From Maribellus sp. YY47 (lineage in GTDB: Bacteria > Bacteroidota > Bacteroidia > Bacteroidales > Prolixibacteraceae): DNA of 64,000 bases. A program made the position numbers and the translations under genes. Shown in pieces: positions 26,147 through 35,990 of the stretch. A model generated the notes under the pieces. The model had not been told where the DNA came from. It saw only the letters and a list, made by a program, of their open reading frames with translations, and made no database searches. Positions within the stretch are counted from its first letter, which is position 1. Every line of letters starts with the position of its first letter. The stretch covers positions 26,897 through 90,896 of the forward strand of contig NZ_JALGYW010000021.1 in assembly GCF_023111095.1 (NCBI RefSeq), given 5' to 3'.

Positions 26147-27307
26147 TTACCAATAAATATCTTCGTAATAATAGCCGGGACGCTCAAATCCATCGTCGTA
26201 GGCGTAATATCTTTCGGGATAATGCACTAAGCTATATCCATAATTTGATGCTTCAAAGAACAGGTTTCCAATCCTGAAATACACGTAGCCGTTGATATTC
26301 ACCCTTTCGTATTGTCCGCGTGGCAAATACTGAAAGTTAAATCCGTAAGGCAAATCAACCAGAATGTATCCAACTCCCGGACGGTAGCGGAAAAAATGTC
26401 CGTTGTAGCAATAATACTGATGATGATTGTGCACAAACACTACAGGTCTGTAATCAAATCTTGAAAGAACGTGTCCATAATAAGGGTGGTGGAAATAATA
26501 TTTTGAATAGCTATAAGAACGAGGATTGTAGCCCCGGTAATAATCACGCCAGCTATCATAATTCCAGCGGTAACTTTCCCATTTTCTGTCCCAATGATTA
26601 CGCTTAAAGTAATTATAGTTTGAATAATACTTTTTGTCGTTATGGTTGTAATTCATTCTTTCAGAGCGTTCACTCCCCCTCCAGTAATTACTGCTTCCCC
26701 GGTAAGTGCTGCTTGGAGTATAGCTCCGGTCTGACCTGTCAACCCTGTAAAAGTCTCGGTTTGCGCTAACAGTTCTTCCGGTATTTCGGCGTCCTTCGTT
26801 GGTAGATGTTCCTACCCGAACAGTGCGGTCGTTATTGTCTTGACTCCGAACTGCGCTTTTAGTTTTCGTTCCTGATGGCCGATAAGTAGAATTTGCATTC
26901 CGATTGGATGACTTTTGTACGCTATTTTGAACACTTCTGCTGTTTCCCGAACTTTTAACATTACGATTCGGTTCCTGCTTTTTAACATTGCTTGTCGCGT
27001 TGCGGGTAGTATTCGATTGCGTACGACTTTGTGTTGTTGCCGATTTCGTTGCAGAAGAGCTATTGCCCTGACTCCTGGTACTTTTTAATTTCGGATCAAC
27101 TGATCTTTGCTGAACTTTATCGTAATCTTTGTACGTGCTCTTCTTTTCTACCCGGTTACGGGTATCCTGAGTGCTCCGTCGCGAATCTTTCGATTCATTT
27201 TTGTTTTGAGAAGATCTGCTTTGTGCGTTCGCCTCAAATGTTGTTGCTGTAATAACTGCCGCCAGAGTAAGTATCGTGGCAAACAGTCTGAATTTTATCG
27301 CTTTCAT
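26147..27307 (-). CDS. exported low-complexity protein with Tyr-rich C-terminal domain (DUF6515-like)
   Basis: The 386-residue protein has a signal peptide (residues 1-28, ending near TFEANA/QS). Residues about 30-200 are low complexity, rich in Ser, Arg, Asn, Thr and Lys and probably disordered. A basic Tyr/Trp/Arg-rich stretch follows. The last 130 residues resemble the DUF6515 type found in Bacteroidota, with HHPYYGHVLSRFDYRPVV, GYILVDLPYGF and GYVYFRIGNLFFE. The role is unknown; the composition suggests a surface or cell-envelope protein that binds polymers. It has its own terminator and no clear operon partner. Confidence 0.75.
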   Translation of the reverse strand: MKAIKFRLFATILTLAAVITATTFEANAQSRSSQNKNESKDSRRSTQDTRNRVEKKSTYKDYDKVQQRSVDPKLKSTRSQGNSSSATKSATTQSRTQSNTTRNATSNVKKQEPNRNVKSSGNSRSVQNSVQKSSNRNANSTYRPSGTKTKSAVRSQDNNDRTVRVGTSTNEGRRNTGRTVSANRDFYRVDRSDRSYTPSSTYRGSSNYWRGSERSERMNYNHNDKKYYSNYNYFKRNHWDRKWESYRWNYDSWRDYYRGYNPRSYSYSKYYFHHPYYGHVLSRFDYRPVVFVHNHHQYYCYNGHFFRYRPGVGYILVDLPYGFNFQYLPRGQYERVNINGYVYFRIGNLFFEASNYGYSLVHYPERYYAYDDGFERPGYYYEDIYW

Positions 27308-27489
27308 GACGTTTATTTTAAAAATTCAACTAATTGTTTGCATTGCTCTTTTGGCGCCTAATTTAAACCGGTAATTACAAACATAAAAACAAAGCATGTG
27401 CCAAAAATTATTTCAAAAAAATCATTCTCATCTGAATTCTCTGAAAACAAACCTTTTAAGCAGCTCTTTTTTTTCTAATCAATTCTCTC

Positions 27490-27497
27490 TACTTTTG
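27490..27497 (+). promoter_or_regulatory. possible -7 box for ruvX
   Basis: TACTTTTG fits the TAnnTTTG consensus and ends 16 bases before the ruvX ATG, giving a very short leader. No clear -33 TTTG was found. Confidence 0.4.
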
Positions 27498-27513
27498 CAC
27501 CGATTTTAAAAGT

Positions 27514-27936
27514 ATGGCAAGAATTTTATCCATCGACTATGGCAAAAAGCGTGTAGGAATGGCTGTTACAGATCCGGGGCAAATTATTGCCACCCGGCTT
27601 ACCACCGTCCCCACACACACCATCTGGGATTTTTTAAAAGATTACTTCCAGAAAGAAAAAGTTGAAACCGTAGTAGTTGGCTACCCACGGCAAATGAACA
27701 ACGAGGCCTCTGAAGCTGTTCGTTACATAAATCCTTTTCTCCGTAAGTTTCAGCAAATCTATCCGGAGATAAGGTTAGAGCTTTACGACGAGCGTTTTAC
27801 ATCAAAAATGGCTTTTCAAACCATGATTGACGGAGGACTTAAGAAAAAGCAGAGGCAAAACAAAGAAATGATTGACGGCATAAGCGCCACCATCATTTTA
27901 CAGAATTATTTAGAGCAACGTAGAAATTTATTATAA
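27514..27936 (+). CDS. ruvX: RuvX/YqgF family putative Holliday junction resolvase
   Basis: The 140-residue protein has the RNase H-like fold signatures of the family: SIDYGKKRVGMAV at the N-terminus with the catalytic Asp, VVVGYPRQMNN, the acidic-Arg motif DERFTS, and the final Asp in DGISATIILQNYL. Family members act in 16S rRNA maturation and possibly on Holliday junctions. The length is normal. def follows after 116 bases in the same direction, a common neighbour in Bacteroidota. A TAnnTTTG box lies just upstream. Confidence 0.93.
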   Translation: MARILSIDYGKKRVGMAVTDPGQIIATRLTTVPTHTIWDFLKDYFQKEKVETVVVGYPRQMNNEASEAVRYINPFLRKFQQIYPEIRLELYDERFTSKMAFQTMIDGGLKKKQRQNKEMIDGISATIILQNYLEQRRNLL

Positions 27937-28052
27937 AAGAGAAAACAAGTTTAAATTGAGGACCAGATTAGCATTTGACCGGGTGAAAAGATCATCTATA
28001 ATTTGCTTGAAAACTGAATTTCGACTTGTTTCAAAGAATAAAATATTAACTG

Positions 28053-28610
28053 ATGAAATATCCGGTAACAGTATACGGCGACCCAATTTTAAGAAAACGT
28101 GCAGAAGAAATTGATCAGGATTACCCGAATCTGAAAGAAGTAATCGAAAACATGTGGGAAACGATGTATTATTCTGATGGAGTTGGTCTGGCTGCTCCTC
28201 AGGTAGGCCTGTCGATTCGAATGTTTGTGATCGATGCAAGTTCTGCTGCCGACGAAGAACCGGAATTAGAAAACTTCCAGAAAGTTTTTATTAATCCTGA
28301 AATACTCGATCTCGAAGGAGAAAGCTGGGTGATGAATGAAGGATGTTTAAGCCTGCCTGAGATCAGGGAAGATGTTTCGCGGCCGGATGAAGTAACTCTT
28401 CGTTATTTTGATGAAAACTTTGAAGAACACTCCGAAACTTTTAATGGATTTGCAGGACGGGTAATTCAACACGAATACGACCACCTGGAAGGAAAATTAT
28501 TCATCGATTACCTTTCTCCACTTCGGAAACGACTGTTAAAAAGCAAATTAATCAGCATCAGTCAGGGCAAAGTAATTCCGGCTTACCGAATAAAAGTTCC
28601 GGTAAAATAG
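28053..28610 (+). CDS. def: peptide deformylase
   Basis: The 185-residue metalloenzyme removes the formyl group from the N-terminal methionine of new proteins. All three signature motifs are visible: GVGLAAPQVG (motif 1), EGCLSLP with the metal-binding Cys (motif 2), and QHEYDHLEG with the two metal-binding His and the catalytic Glu (motif 3). The start at 28053 gives the normal N-terminus MKYPVTVYGDPILR. The gene lies between ruvX and comEC in the same direction. Confidence 0.96.
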   Translation: MKYPVTVYGDPILRKRAEEIDQDYPNLKEVIENMWETMYYSDGVGLAAPQVGLSIRMFVIDASSAADEEPELENFQKVFINPEILDLEGESWVMNEGCLSLPEIREDVSRPDEVTLRYFDENFEEHSETFNGFAGRVIQHEYDHLEGKLFIDYLSPLRKRLLKSKLISISQGKVIPAYRIKVPVK

Positions 28611-28664
28611 TAACCCTTACATCAGTTTTTCGTTTGAGGGGTTATATATCCTTCAGGCAAAAAA

Positions 28665-30677
28665 TTGGAAAAGCTGCTTCAAAAAATACCCACGCTCAGA
28701 ATTACCATTGCGTACGCAACGGGAATAATTGCTGCGAGTATCCTGGAGTTTAACCTTTGGATAATTACGCTTCTTGCTATTGCTGTGTATTTAATGGTGG
28801 TTCTGTTGCTTCGGAAGTATCGGTATTCATTGGAAGCAATTGTTGGCGCATTAATCGGAGCATTGTTCTTTTTGATTGGCATTCTTTTCTATCAGCATAA
28901 CAATCGAACACCAACTTTCTCTGAAAACGGAACATTTAGTGCCGTAGTGCTCGAAAAACCGGAAGAAAAAGCCAATTCCTACAAAACAGTACTTCGAATT
29001 AATACATTTATTGCCGGAGACACTGCTGCCCAAGCCAACGAAAAGATAATCGCCTATTTTGAGAAGAAAGAGCCGGTCCGGCAACTCAACCCCGGTTCGG
29101 TTATCTTGTTTACCAAGACCCCACAGCCTGTTAGCAACAACGGGAATCCGCATGAGTTCGACTACAAAACCTATCTTGCCCGACAAAAAATATACAGGCA
29201 AGTCTACCTGTCGGAAGACTTTTGGACAACAACCGACATCTCGGTTAAAAGTCCGGCAATCGTTGCCGAAACGCTTCGCGAGAGATTACTAAACCTTTAC
29301 CGCAAACAAAATTTAGGCGAAAACGAAACCGCTATCCTCTCTGCACTAACTCTCGGGTACAAACGCGGACTCGATCCGGAAACCAAACGGGTATTTTCGG
29401 CTGCCGGAGCCATGCATGTATTAGCCGTTTCAGGATTACACGTAGGAATCATTTTCGGAATGTTTGTCGTGCTTTTGGGCTTTCTGAAACGAAGCAAAAA
29501 AGGACGAATCATCTTTGTCTCGCTTTCCCTTTTACTGCTTTGGAGTTACGCCATAATAACCGGGTTATCACCATCGGTTATGCGGGCCGCTACCATGTTT
29601 TCGCTGGTAAGCATTGCCACCAATCTAAACCGGCGTGCCAATATTTACAATACCCTCGCTACATCGGCCTTCATCCTTCTGTTGATTAATCCCAACAACC
29701 TGTTCGAAGTAGGATTTCAACTCTCCTATTCCGCGGTTTTTGGAATCGTTTTCCTTCAGCCCAAACTGGAAAAACTATGGCCGGTAAAAAATAAAATGGT
29801 GCGTTACATATGGATTTTAATCACGGTTTCAATTTCGGCCCAAATCGCTACTTTTCCACTCACATCGTATTATTTCCATCAATTTCCCACCTATTTTCTG
29901 TTGACGAATATTGTAGTCATCCCGGCCGTTTTTGTACTAATCATATTGGGCGTTCTGTTACTTTTATTCTCCGGGTTGCCTTATCTGCCAACCGCAATCG
30001 CTTTCGTTACCAAAGAACTGATCAGCGGATTATATCAACTTCTTCAATCGATTGACAGTTTGCCACATTCCGTCATAAGCACCACTCTCGATGGTTATCA
30101 ATCGGGAGCACTGATCCTTGCTCTGCTTTATTGCTTTGCTTTTATTGAATTTCTTCACATCAAATCCTTGAAATACTCGCTGTTGTCCCTCTCGACACTT
30201 GTATTGATTTCGGCCCAACAAAAATTCAGGCAACATCAACAAAAGGAATTAATCGTGTACAACAACCGCGACAACCTCACGCTTCAATTTATTAACGGAC
30301 GCGAAACGTATATTGTAACGGAGCAGCCTCCCGATTCCTCGACTTATGCCCGGCAGATGGTTCAAAATGTCGTTTTAAAAAAGAAACTCCACCAACCTAA
30401 GTATCTACAGGCAACCGAATCGTACGAAGACAAGTGGTTTTGGATGAAAGATGACATCATCTGTTTTGACGGAAAAACCGTTTTAATTAAGTCCCCGAAT
30501 AAAAAAACAGCCGGAAATGTTTCACCCGACTTTCTTGTTGTGAATGACTTTTTCGTTCCAACTGAATACGAAAACGACAGCAATACCATGATTATAACTA
30601 CACGTTTTTTAAAAGCAAATTACTTTAATATTCATTCGCTTCCGACTTCGGGAGCCTACCGCATCCAATGGGAGTAA
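28665..30677 (+). CDS. ComEC/Rec2-family competence membrane protein, without metallo-beta-lactamase domain
   Basis: The 670-residue protein has a DUF4131-like N-terminal region, then the Competence domain with many membrane helices and the signature LAVSGLHVGIIFGM near residue 255. In ComEC proteins of many other phyla a C-terminal metallo-beta-lactamase domain follows; here the last 170 residues have no HxHxDH motif, so that nuclease-like part is absent. Family members transport single-stranded DNA across the inner membrane. The TTG at 28665 is used as start because it gives the expected N-terminus and no ATG is near. No other competence gene is visible nearby. Confidence 0.88.
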   Translation: MEKLLQKIPTLRITIAYATGIIAASILEFNLWIITLLAIAVYLMVVLLLRKYRYSLEAIVGALIGALFFLIGILFYQHNNRTPTFSENGTFSAVVLEKPEEKANSYKTVLRINTFIAGDTAAQANEKIIAYFEKKEPVRQLNPGSVILFTKTPQPVSNNGNPHEFDYKTYLARQKIYRQVYLSEDFWTTTDISVKSPAIVAETLRERLLNLYRKQNLGENETAILSALTLGYKRGLDPETKRVFSAAGAMHVLAVSGLHVGIIFGMFVVLLGFLKRSKKGRIIFVSLSLLLLWSYAIITGLSPSVMRAATMFSLVSIATNLNRRANIYNTLATSAFILLLINPNNLFEVGFQLSYSAVFGIVFLQPKLEKLWPVKNKMVRYIWILITVSISAQIATFPLTSYYFHQFPTYFLLTNIVVIPAVFVLIILGVLLLLFSGLPYLPTAIAFVTKELISGLYQLLQSIDSLPHSVISTTLDGYQSGALILALLYCFAFIEFLHIKSLKYSLLSLSTLVLISAQQKFRQHQQKELIVYNNRDNLTLQFINGRETYIVTEQPPDSSTYARQMVQNVVLKKKLHQPKYLQATESYEDKWFWMKDDIICFDGKTVLIKSPNKKTAGNVSPDFLVVNDFFVPTEYENDSNTMIITTRFLKANYFNIHSLPTSGAYRIQWE

Positions 30678-30874
30678 ATATAAAATAAAATGAATACAAA
30701 TTACGATTACACACCTTCAAAAAATTCTCTTTGGCTTTCAAATACTTAAATTGTATTTTCTGTAGAAGTATGTTAAATTTAATAGTGGTAAAAAATTAAA
30801 AAACAGTTTTTTACATGGTATTGTAGAAGTTAATACATTAATTTGTTGCGAATTTTTTACAAAGACAGCAAACC

Positions 30875-32209
30875 ATGAAAGTTGTAATTGCCGGTGCCGG
30901 CGAAGTAGGGACACATCTTGCACGGATGTTGTCGAAAGAAGATCATGATATTGTACTTTTGGATGATTCACCGGAAAATCTATCCAAAATCAGCAATGAA
31001 GTTGACCTGATGACTGTAATCGGCTCGGCACATTCTTTTTCCGACCTAAAAAAAACAGACCTGGGCAAAGCCGATCTGTTTATTGCAGTAACACCGTTTG
31101 AAGAACGAAACGTTTTGGCTTGTGCCATGGCCAAGTATTTGGGAGTGAGTCGCACCATCGCACGTATCAACAACCAGGAATACCTGCAGGAAAAATACCG
31201 CGCCAAGTTAGCCGACATGGGAATTAACGAGCTGATTTACCCCGAAAGCCTGGCGGCCAAAGAAATTGTAGCAGCTGTAAAACAGACGGTTACAAGACAA
31301 ATGATCGAATTCTCAGGGGGTAAATTATTACTATTGGGTATCAAGGTTCGTGATAATGCCCCGGTGCTCAACAAAACGTTTGAAGAACTGTCCATCGAAC
31401 ACCAGCACCTGCTTGTTGTTGCCATCAAACGCGACAACGAAACGATCATTCCCAACGGACACGACTCGATTCAAAACGATGATGTTGTTTTCTTTATAAC
31501 AACTCCTTCGGAGCAGGCCAACGTCCTGGAAATTACCGGGAAAAAGCAATTTGATGTAAAGAACATCATGTTTATGGGCGGAAGCCGAATTGCACAAAAA
31601 GCAGTTGAGAAACTGGGAGAAAATTACCGGATAAAAATCATTGAAAGCGACAGGGAAAGATGCGAAGAAATTGCAGATCGTTTCAGCAATGTCCTGGTCA
31701 TCAATGGAGACGGACGAAACCTGGATCTGCTAAAAGAAGAAGGCATCGACAAAATGGACGCATTTGTTGCGACCACCGGCAATTCTGAAACAAACATACT
31801 GGGGTGTAACCTGGCTAAAACACTGGGGGTTCGCCGCACTGTTGCCGAGGTTGAAAACCTTGCCTATATGAAACTGGCAGATAATACCGGCATTGGTAGC
31901 ATCATCAACAAAAAACTGATTGCTGCCAGTTATATTTACCGCTTTACGCTGAACGCTGAGATATCAAAAGTAAAATGCCTGACCGCTTCGGATGCCGAAG
32001 TTTTTGAATTTATAGCCAAGCCCGGAGCAAAAATCACCCTGAAACCAGTAAAAGATCTGGGATTCCCTGCCGAAGCTAAAATCGGAGGAGTTATTCGGGG
32101 AAACATGGGATACATCGCTCACGGCTACACTCAGGTTCAGGAAGGTGACAAAGTGGTGGTATTTACCCTGCCCTCGGGAATTAAAAAGCTGGAGAAGTTC
32201 TTCAAATAA
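30875..32209 (+). CDS. trkA: Trk potassium uptake regulator TrkA
   Basis: The 444-residue cytoplasmic protein consists of two tandem RCK units. Each has a Rossmann NAD(H)-binding domain (VVIAGAGEVGTHLARML at the N-terminus; IMFMGGSRIAQKAVEKLG after residue 225) followed by a TrkA_C domain. It binds nucleotides and gates the potassium channel formed by TrkH. The length equals that of classical two-domain TrkA. trkH follows after 20 bases, which confirms the pair. Confidence 0.94.
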   Translation: MKVVIAGAGEVGTHLARMLSKEDHDIVLLDDSPENLSKISNEVDLMTVIGSAHSFSDLKKTDLGKADLFIAVTPFEERNVLACAMAKYLGVSRTIARINNQEYLQEKYRAKLADMGINELIYPESLAAKEIVAAVKQTVTRQMIEFSGGKLLLLGIKVRDNAPVLNKTFEELSIEHQHLLVVAIKRDNETIIPNGHDSIQNDDVVFFITTPSEQANVLEITGKKQFDVKNIMFMGGSRIAQKAVEKLGENYRIKIIESDRERCEEIADRFSNVLVINGDGRNLDLLKEEGIDKMDAFVATTGNSETNILGCNLAKTLGVRRTVAEVENLAYMKLADNTGIGSIINKKLIAASYIYRFTLNAEISKVKCLTASDAEVFEFIAKPGAKITLKPVKDLGFPAEAKIGGVIRGNMGYIAHGYTQVQEGDKVVVFTLPSGIKKLEKFFK

Positions 32210-32229
32210 GAGATCAAAACCAATCCGAA

Positions 32230-33675
32230 ATGAATTTCAAGATCATTTTAAAAGTACTTGGATTACTCTTGATAGTGGAAGGGTTGGCGATGCTTTTGAC
32301 CCTTGTAGTCGCATTGATCTATGGCGGAAACGACAGCGTAGCTTTTCTGATCTCCGCCGGAATTAATCTCGGACTTGGAGCACTAATCACTGCCGGCAAC
32401 TGGAAATCGAAAAAAGACATCGGTAAACGCGAAGGTTTTATTATCGTAACGATGGTTTGGGTGGTATTCTCTTTTTTTGGGTGCCTCCCTTATATTTTAA
32501 GTGGTTCGATTCCTCGTTTCACCGACGCATTTTTTGAAACCATTTCAGGATTTACAACCACCGGTTCTTCCATTTTAAATGATATAGAAGCACTGCCTCA
32601 CGGAATTCTGTTCTGGAGAAGCATCACACAGTGGCTGGGAGGAATGGGAATTATCGTCCTCTCGCTGGCCATTTTACCAGTTTTCGGAATCGGTGGGATG
32701 CAGCTATTTATGGCGGAAGTCCCCGGGCCAACTCCCGATAAAATCAGCCCGAGGATCGCACAAACAGCGAAAACACTTTGGGGCATTTACATACTGTTCA
32801 CCGTTCTCGAAACCATTCTGTTGTGGATCGGCGGCATGAATTTCTACGATTCAATTTGCCATTCGTTTACCACCATGGCAACGGGAGGCTTTTCAACCAA
32901 ACAAGCCAGTATCGCTCACTGGCCGTCGCCTTTTATTCAATATGTAATCACCTTCTTTATGTTTGTGGCCGGAACCAATTTCACCTTGTCGTACATGGCA
33001 ATCACCGGTCGTTTTTCGGCGGTTATCAAAGATGAAGAATTTAAATACTACAGCTTAATCACCCTGTGTTTTTCGGCGGTTATCACCGGAGGCTTGTTAC
33101 TGACGAATCATCTGGGATTCGAACACGCTTTTCGCGAAGCGCTTTTCCAGGTCGTTTCGATTGTTACAACTACCGGATTTGCCACTGCCGATTACCTGGT
33201 TTGGCCGCCCTTCCTGACCATGCTGATTTTTGCGCTGTTTTTCTTTGGAGGTTCTGCCGGATCGACCGGCGGAGGTATAAAAATCATGCGTATCGTAGTT
33301 CTCGCAAAAAACGGATATTACGAGTTAAAACGCCTGGTTCATCCACATGCCGTGATTCCGGTAAAATTTAACCGCCATTCGGTTGATGCCAAAATAGTAA
33401 CCAATGTGCTTGCATTCTTTATGTTGTACATGGTAATTTTCTTTGTCAGCACCATACTCTTCACATTGATTGAACCTGACATGGAATCGTCGATGGGAGC
33501 CGTTGCTACCAGCCTCGGAAATATCGGGCCAGGACTGGGAAGCGTTGGTCCGGCTGAAAATTTCTACCACATATCTCCGCTGGGAAAATGGTTTTTGTCT
33601 TTTTTGATGCTACTGGGGAGGTTGGAATTATTTACAGTGTTGGTACTTTTCTCTCCTTCGTTCTGGAAAGGATAG
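32230..33675 (+). CDS. trkH: Trk potassium uptake channel subunit TrkH
   Basis: The 481-residue inner-membrane protein has the four-pore-loop architecture of the TrkH/KtrB family. Selectivity loop stretches are visible: SGFTTTGSSI, TMATGGFSTKQ, VSIVTTTGFATADY and TSLGNIGPGL, each carrying the conserved Gly. SAGSTGGGIKIMRI is the typical loop after the third pore. It imports K+ and works with the TrkA protein encoded directly upstream. It converges with the YrdC-like gene, 27 bases away. Confidence 0.95.
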   Translation: MNFKIILKVLGLLLIVEGLAMLLTLVVALIYGGNDSVAFLISAGINLGLGALITAGNWKSKKDIGKREGFIIVTMVWVVFSFFGCLPYILSGSIPRFTDAFFETISGFTTTGSSILNDIEALPHGILFWRSITQWLGGMGIIVLSLAILPVFGIGGMQLFMAEVPGPTPDKISPRIAQTAKTLWGIYILFTVLETILLWIGGMNFYDSICHSFTTMATGGFSTKQASIAHWPSPFIQYVITFFMFVAGTNFTLSYMAITGRFSAVIKDEEFKYYSLITLCFSAVITGGLLLTNHLGFEHAFREALFQVVSIVTTTGFATADYLVWPPFLTMLIFALFFFGGSAGSTGGGIKIMRIVVLAKNGYYELKRLVHPHAVIPVKFNRHSVDAKIVTNVLAFFMLYMVIFFVSTILFTLIEPDMESSMGAVATSLGNIGPGLGSVGPAENFYHISPLGKWFLSFLMLLGRLELFTVLVLFSPSFWKG

Positions 33676-33702
33676 CTTGTATTTCAGCTAACAAACATGA
33701 TT

Positions 33703-34317
33703 TTAGTACTCGAGAACTCCTTTGCCTTCTCTTGTAATTTCGACATTGTCCCCCGAACAATCGACAATGGTTGACGGCACCAGTTCTCCGTATCCTCCGT
33801 CGATCACCACATCAACCACATCCTGGTATTTTTCGTAAATCAATTCGGGATCGGTTGTATATTCGATGATCTCATCTTCATCGTAAATCGAAGTAGACAT
33901 AATCGGGTTGCCCAGTTCTTCTACTATCAGCCGAATAATATTATTATCGGGGATTCGAATTCCTACGGTCTTTTTCTTTCCTTTAAAATATTTCGGAACG
34001 TTGTTATTGGCTTCCAGAATAAATGTAAAGGCCCCCGGAAGATTTTTCTTGATGAGTTTGAAAATATGACTTGGAATCGGACGTGTAAAATCAGAAAGAT
34101 GGCTAAAATCGCTGCAAATAAATGAGAAGTTGCTTTTCTCCACTTTAATTCCCTTAAAACGGGCTACTTTCTCTACCGCCTTCTGATTCGTAATATCGCA
34201 GCCCATTCCGTAAACCGTATCAGTTGGATAAATGATGACTCCACCTTGCCGCAATATGTCAACAATATTTCGAATATCTCGGGGATTTGGATTTTCATTA
34301 TACAAGCGTACCAACAT
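33703..34317 (-). CDS. YrdC/Sua5 family L-threonylcarbamoyladenylate synthase
   Basis: The 204-residue protein matches the YrdC/YciO/Sua5 family. It has GGVIIYPTDTVYGMGCD near residues 29-45, KRPxx-like residues KVEKSNFSF in the nucleotide-binding loop, and VGIRIPDNN. It lacks the C-terminal Sua5 domain, so it is the short form. TsaC-type members make threonylcarbamoyl-AMP for the t6A modification of tRNA. The YciO paralogues may not, and the sequence alone does not decide which this is. It is divergent from mnmD, another tRNA modification gene. Confidence 0.87.
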   Translation of the reverse strand: MLVRLYNENPNPRDIRNIVDILRQGGVIIYPTDTVYGMGCDITNQKAVEKVARFKGIKVEKSNFSFICSDFSHLSDFTRPIPSHIFKLIKKNLPGAFTFILEANNNVPKYFKGKKKTVGIRIPDNNIIRLIVEELGNPIMSTSIYDEDEIIEYTTDPELIYEKYQDVVDVVIDGGYGELVPSTIVDCSGDNVEITREGKGVLEY

Positions 34318-34336
34318 ATTTTCTAATTTTGGACAT

Positions 34337-34366
34337 CAAATTTAGCTTTTTAAGCCATAAATCAAA
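34337..34366 (-). promoter_or_regulatory. promoter of the YrdC/Sua5 gene, Bacteroidota type
   Basis: On the minus strand TTTG (34366-34363) and TAAATTTG (34344-34337) are spaced by 18 bases, matching the -33/-7 consensus of the phylum. The -7 box ends 19 bases before the start codon. Confidence 0.6.
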
Positions 34367-34387
34367 CCCGAAGTACCTAGAATATAG

Positions 34388-35053
34388 ATGGAAAGACGAT
34401 TAATAGAAACGGCCGACGGATCAAAAACTTTGTTTATCCCCGAAATGAACGAACAATACCATTCGGTAAACGGAGCGCTCACCGAATCCAATTATGTCTT
34501 TCTCCAGCAGGGTTATCTCGCCCATCCGGCTCGATCATTAACGGTTTTTGAAGTTGGATTTGGCACCGGCCTAAATGCACTGGTTACTGCGCTGGAGGCA
34601 AACAAATTAAAAAAAAGAACAAGGTTTGTAAGCATTGAAAAATACCCGGTCACTCCTGGCGAAATTTCCGAACTCAACTACGGAAGCCTCTTTTCGGAAG
34701 AAGCCTCTCAGTTGTTTCTTCAGATGCACAATGCTGAATGGAACCAAGAAGTAGAGATCTCTGAATATTTTTCATTACAAAAGATAAATGGAGACCTCAC
34801 AAAGTATGACTTCGACGAAGCGCTAAAAATAGATGTGGTTTATTTTGATGCCTTTGGTCCCGAGAAACAGCCCGACATGTGGCAAAACGACATTTTTCTA
34901 AAAATCTATAACGCATGCCGTCACGATGCCCTATTCGTAACCTACAGTGCAAAAGGCGAAATCAGGCGTAATCTTGCGGCTTGTGGCTTCGAAATGGCGC
35001 GGCTGCCGGGGCCTCCAGGGAAAAGACAAATGCTCAGAGGAGTGAAGAAATGA
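34388..35053 (+). CDS. mnmD: tRNA mnm5s2U34 methyltransferase, MnmD type
   Basis: The 221-residue protein is the free-standing methyltransferase half of MnmC that completes the mnm5 modification at tRNA position 34. It starts with the family pattern SYHSVNGALTESNYVFL-like residues (QYHSVNGALTESNYVF). It has the SAM-binding motif VFEVGFGTGLNALVT and later the conserved YFDAFGPEKQPDMW. The FAD-dependent oxidase half of MnmC is absent, as is usual in this phylum. It is divergent from the YrdC-like gene, and the 70-base spacer holds promoter-like boxes for both. Confidence 0.92.
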   Translation: MERRLIETADGSKTLFIPEMNEQYHSVNGALTESNYVFLQQGYLAHPARSLTVFEVGFGTGLNALVTALEANKLKKRTRFVSIEKYPVTPGEISELNYGSLFSEEASQLFLQMHNAEWNQEVEISEYFSLQKINGDLTKYDFDEALKIDVVYFDAFGPEKQPDMWQNDIFLKIYNACRHDALFVTYSAKGEIRRNLAACGFEMARLPGPPGKRQMLRGVKK

Positions 35054-35368
35054 TATCTTTTTGCTACAAAAAGCAAGCACCAAGGCAAAATTTTCCGAAC
35101 ACAATAGCCGATTTTTCGACAAAATAAAGGACTTAATTTTTTTTAACATTTTTTAAAGAGTCATTTTTTCTGATATAAATCAGGATTTATTTTTCTCTAA
35201 AAAATCGTGAAAAAGAGTTTAAAACCAACCTTTTGAAAAGAAGAAACAAAGGAAAATAAATCGAACAACTACTTTTGATTAATAGATTTTATCTATTAAC
35301 AAAGCAATTCTCTTCTTGGATTTTGATAATATATCTGTAAAATTTGGATCTAATTCAACGTGAAGGTT
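35054..35368. other. intergenic region, A/T rich
   Basis: About 315 bases with long runs of A and T between mnmD and the pRiA4b ORF-3-like gene. No ORF, hairpin with T run, or repeat was found. It presumably holds the promoter of the downstream gene. Confidence 0.5.
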
Positions 35369-35884
35369 ATGATATTTCAATTTCAAATCAATTCACAAGA
35401 ATCCCAAAACTTCCGTCTGGAGGTTACTCTCGATGCAAAACACTCGTTTTTCGATTTTCACACCATTATTCAGAAAAGCCTGGGTTTTGAATCGCACCAA
35501 CTGGCATCATTTTTCGTCTCCGACAAAAGATGGAAAAAGCTGGTTGAGATATCGATGCTCGATCTCGGTATAAATGGCGCTGCCTTCTTCATTATGCAAA
35601 AAACAAAACTAAACGACTTGTTGCATACCGAAGGACAACAGTTGATTTATACTTTCGATTTTTTGAACGACAGATCATTTTTAATAGAACTAACTGGTAT
35701 TATTATGGAAAAAAATCTTAATGAACCATTTATCACTTTAAAACAAGGAGATGCCCCTGTGCAGGTTCTTGAACAAGAACTCACCCGTCAGGAGCAGGCT
35801 GATTTCCAACAAGAAGAGGTTTATATGGATTTTGGTGAACTCGATGATTACACCGAAATTTTTGGGGAGATGGATGATTTCTGA
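35369..35884 (+). CDS. pRiA4b ORF-3-like family protein
   Basis: The ATG at 35369 (171 residues) is preferred over a GTG three codons earlier. The protein has the compact fold of the plasmid pRiA4b ORF-3 family: FRLEVTLDAKHSFFDFHTIIQKSLGF near the N-terminus, then ASFFVSDKRWKKL and YTFDFLNDRSFLIEL. The C-terminal 40 residues are strongly acidic. Such proteins occur across Bacteroidota chromosomes and are not proof of a plasmid origin here. The biochemical role is unknown. A strong terminator follows, so it is transcribed alone. Confidence 0.8.
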   Translation: MIFQFQINSQESQNFRLEVTLDAKHSFFDFHTIIQKSLGFESHQLASFFVSDKRWKKLVEISMLDLGINGAAFFIMQKTKLNDLLHTEGQQLIYTFDFLNDRSFLIELTGIIMEKNLNEPFITLKQGDAPVQVLEQELTRQEQADFQQEEVYMDFGELDDYTEIFGEMDDF

Positions 35885-35922
35885 TTCTAAGTGTTAAATG
35901 GAAATCGTTTTTAAGACATTCC

Positions 35923-35958
35923 AAGACTGTTCAACTTATTTTGAACAGTCTTTTTTTT
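35923..35958 (+). terminator. intrinsic terminator
   Basis: The arms AAGACTGTTCA (35923-35933) and TGAACAGTCTT (35942-35952) enclose an eight-base loop and are followed by a run of T. It lies after the pRiA4b ORF-3-like gene and just before miaA. Confidence 0.92.
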
Positions 35959-35990
35959 ACCCTTAATTTGCTGGAAAGACACCATCTTTT

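Noticed and set aside
35369..35884. Plasmid or transposon origin suggested by the pRiA4b ORF-3 family name
   Set aside because: The family is common on Bacteroidota chromosomes and no mobile element features surround it.
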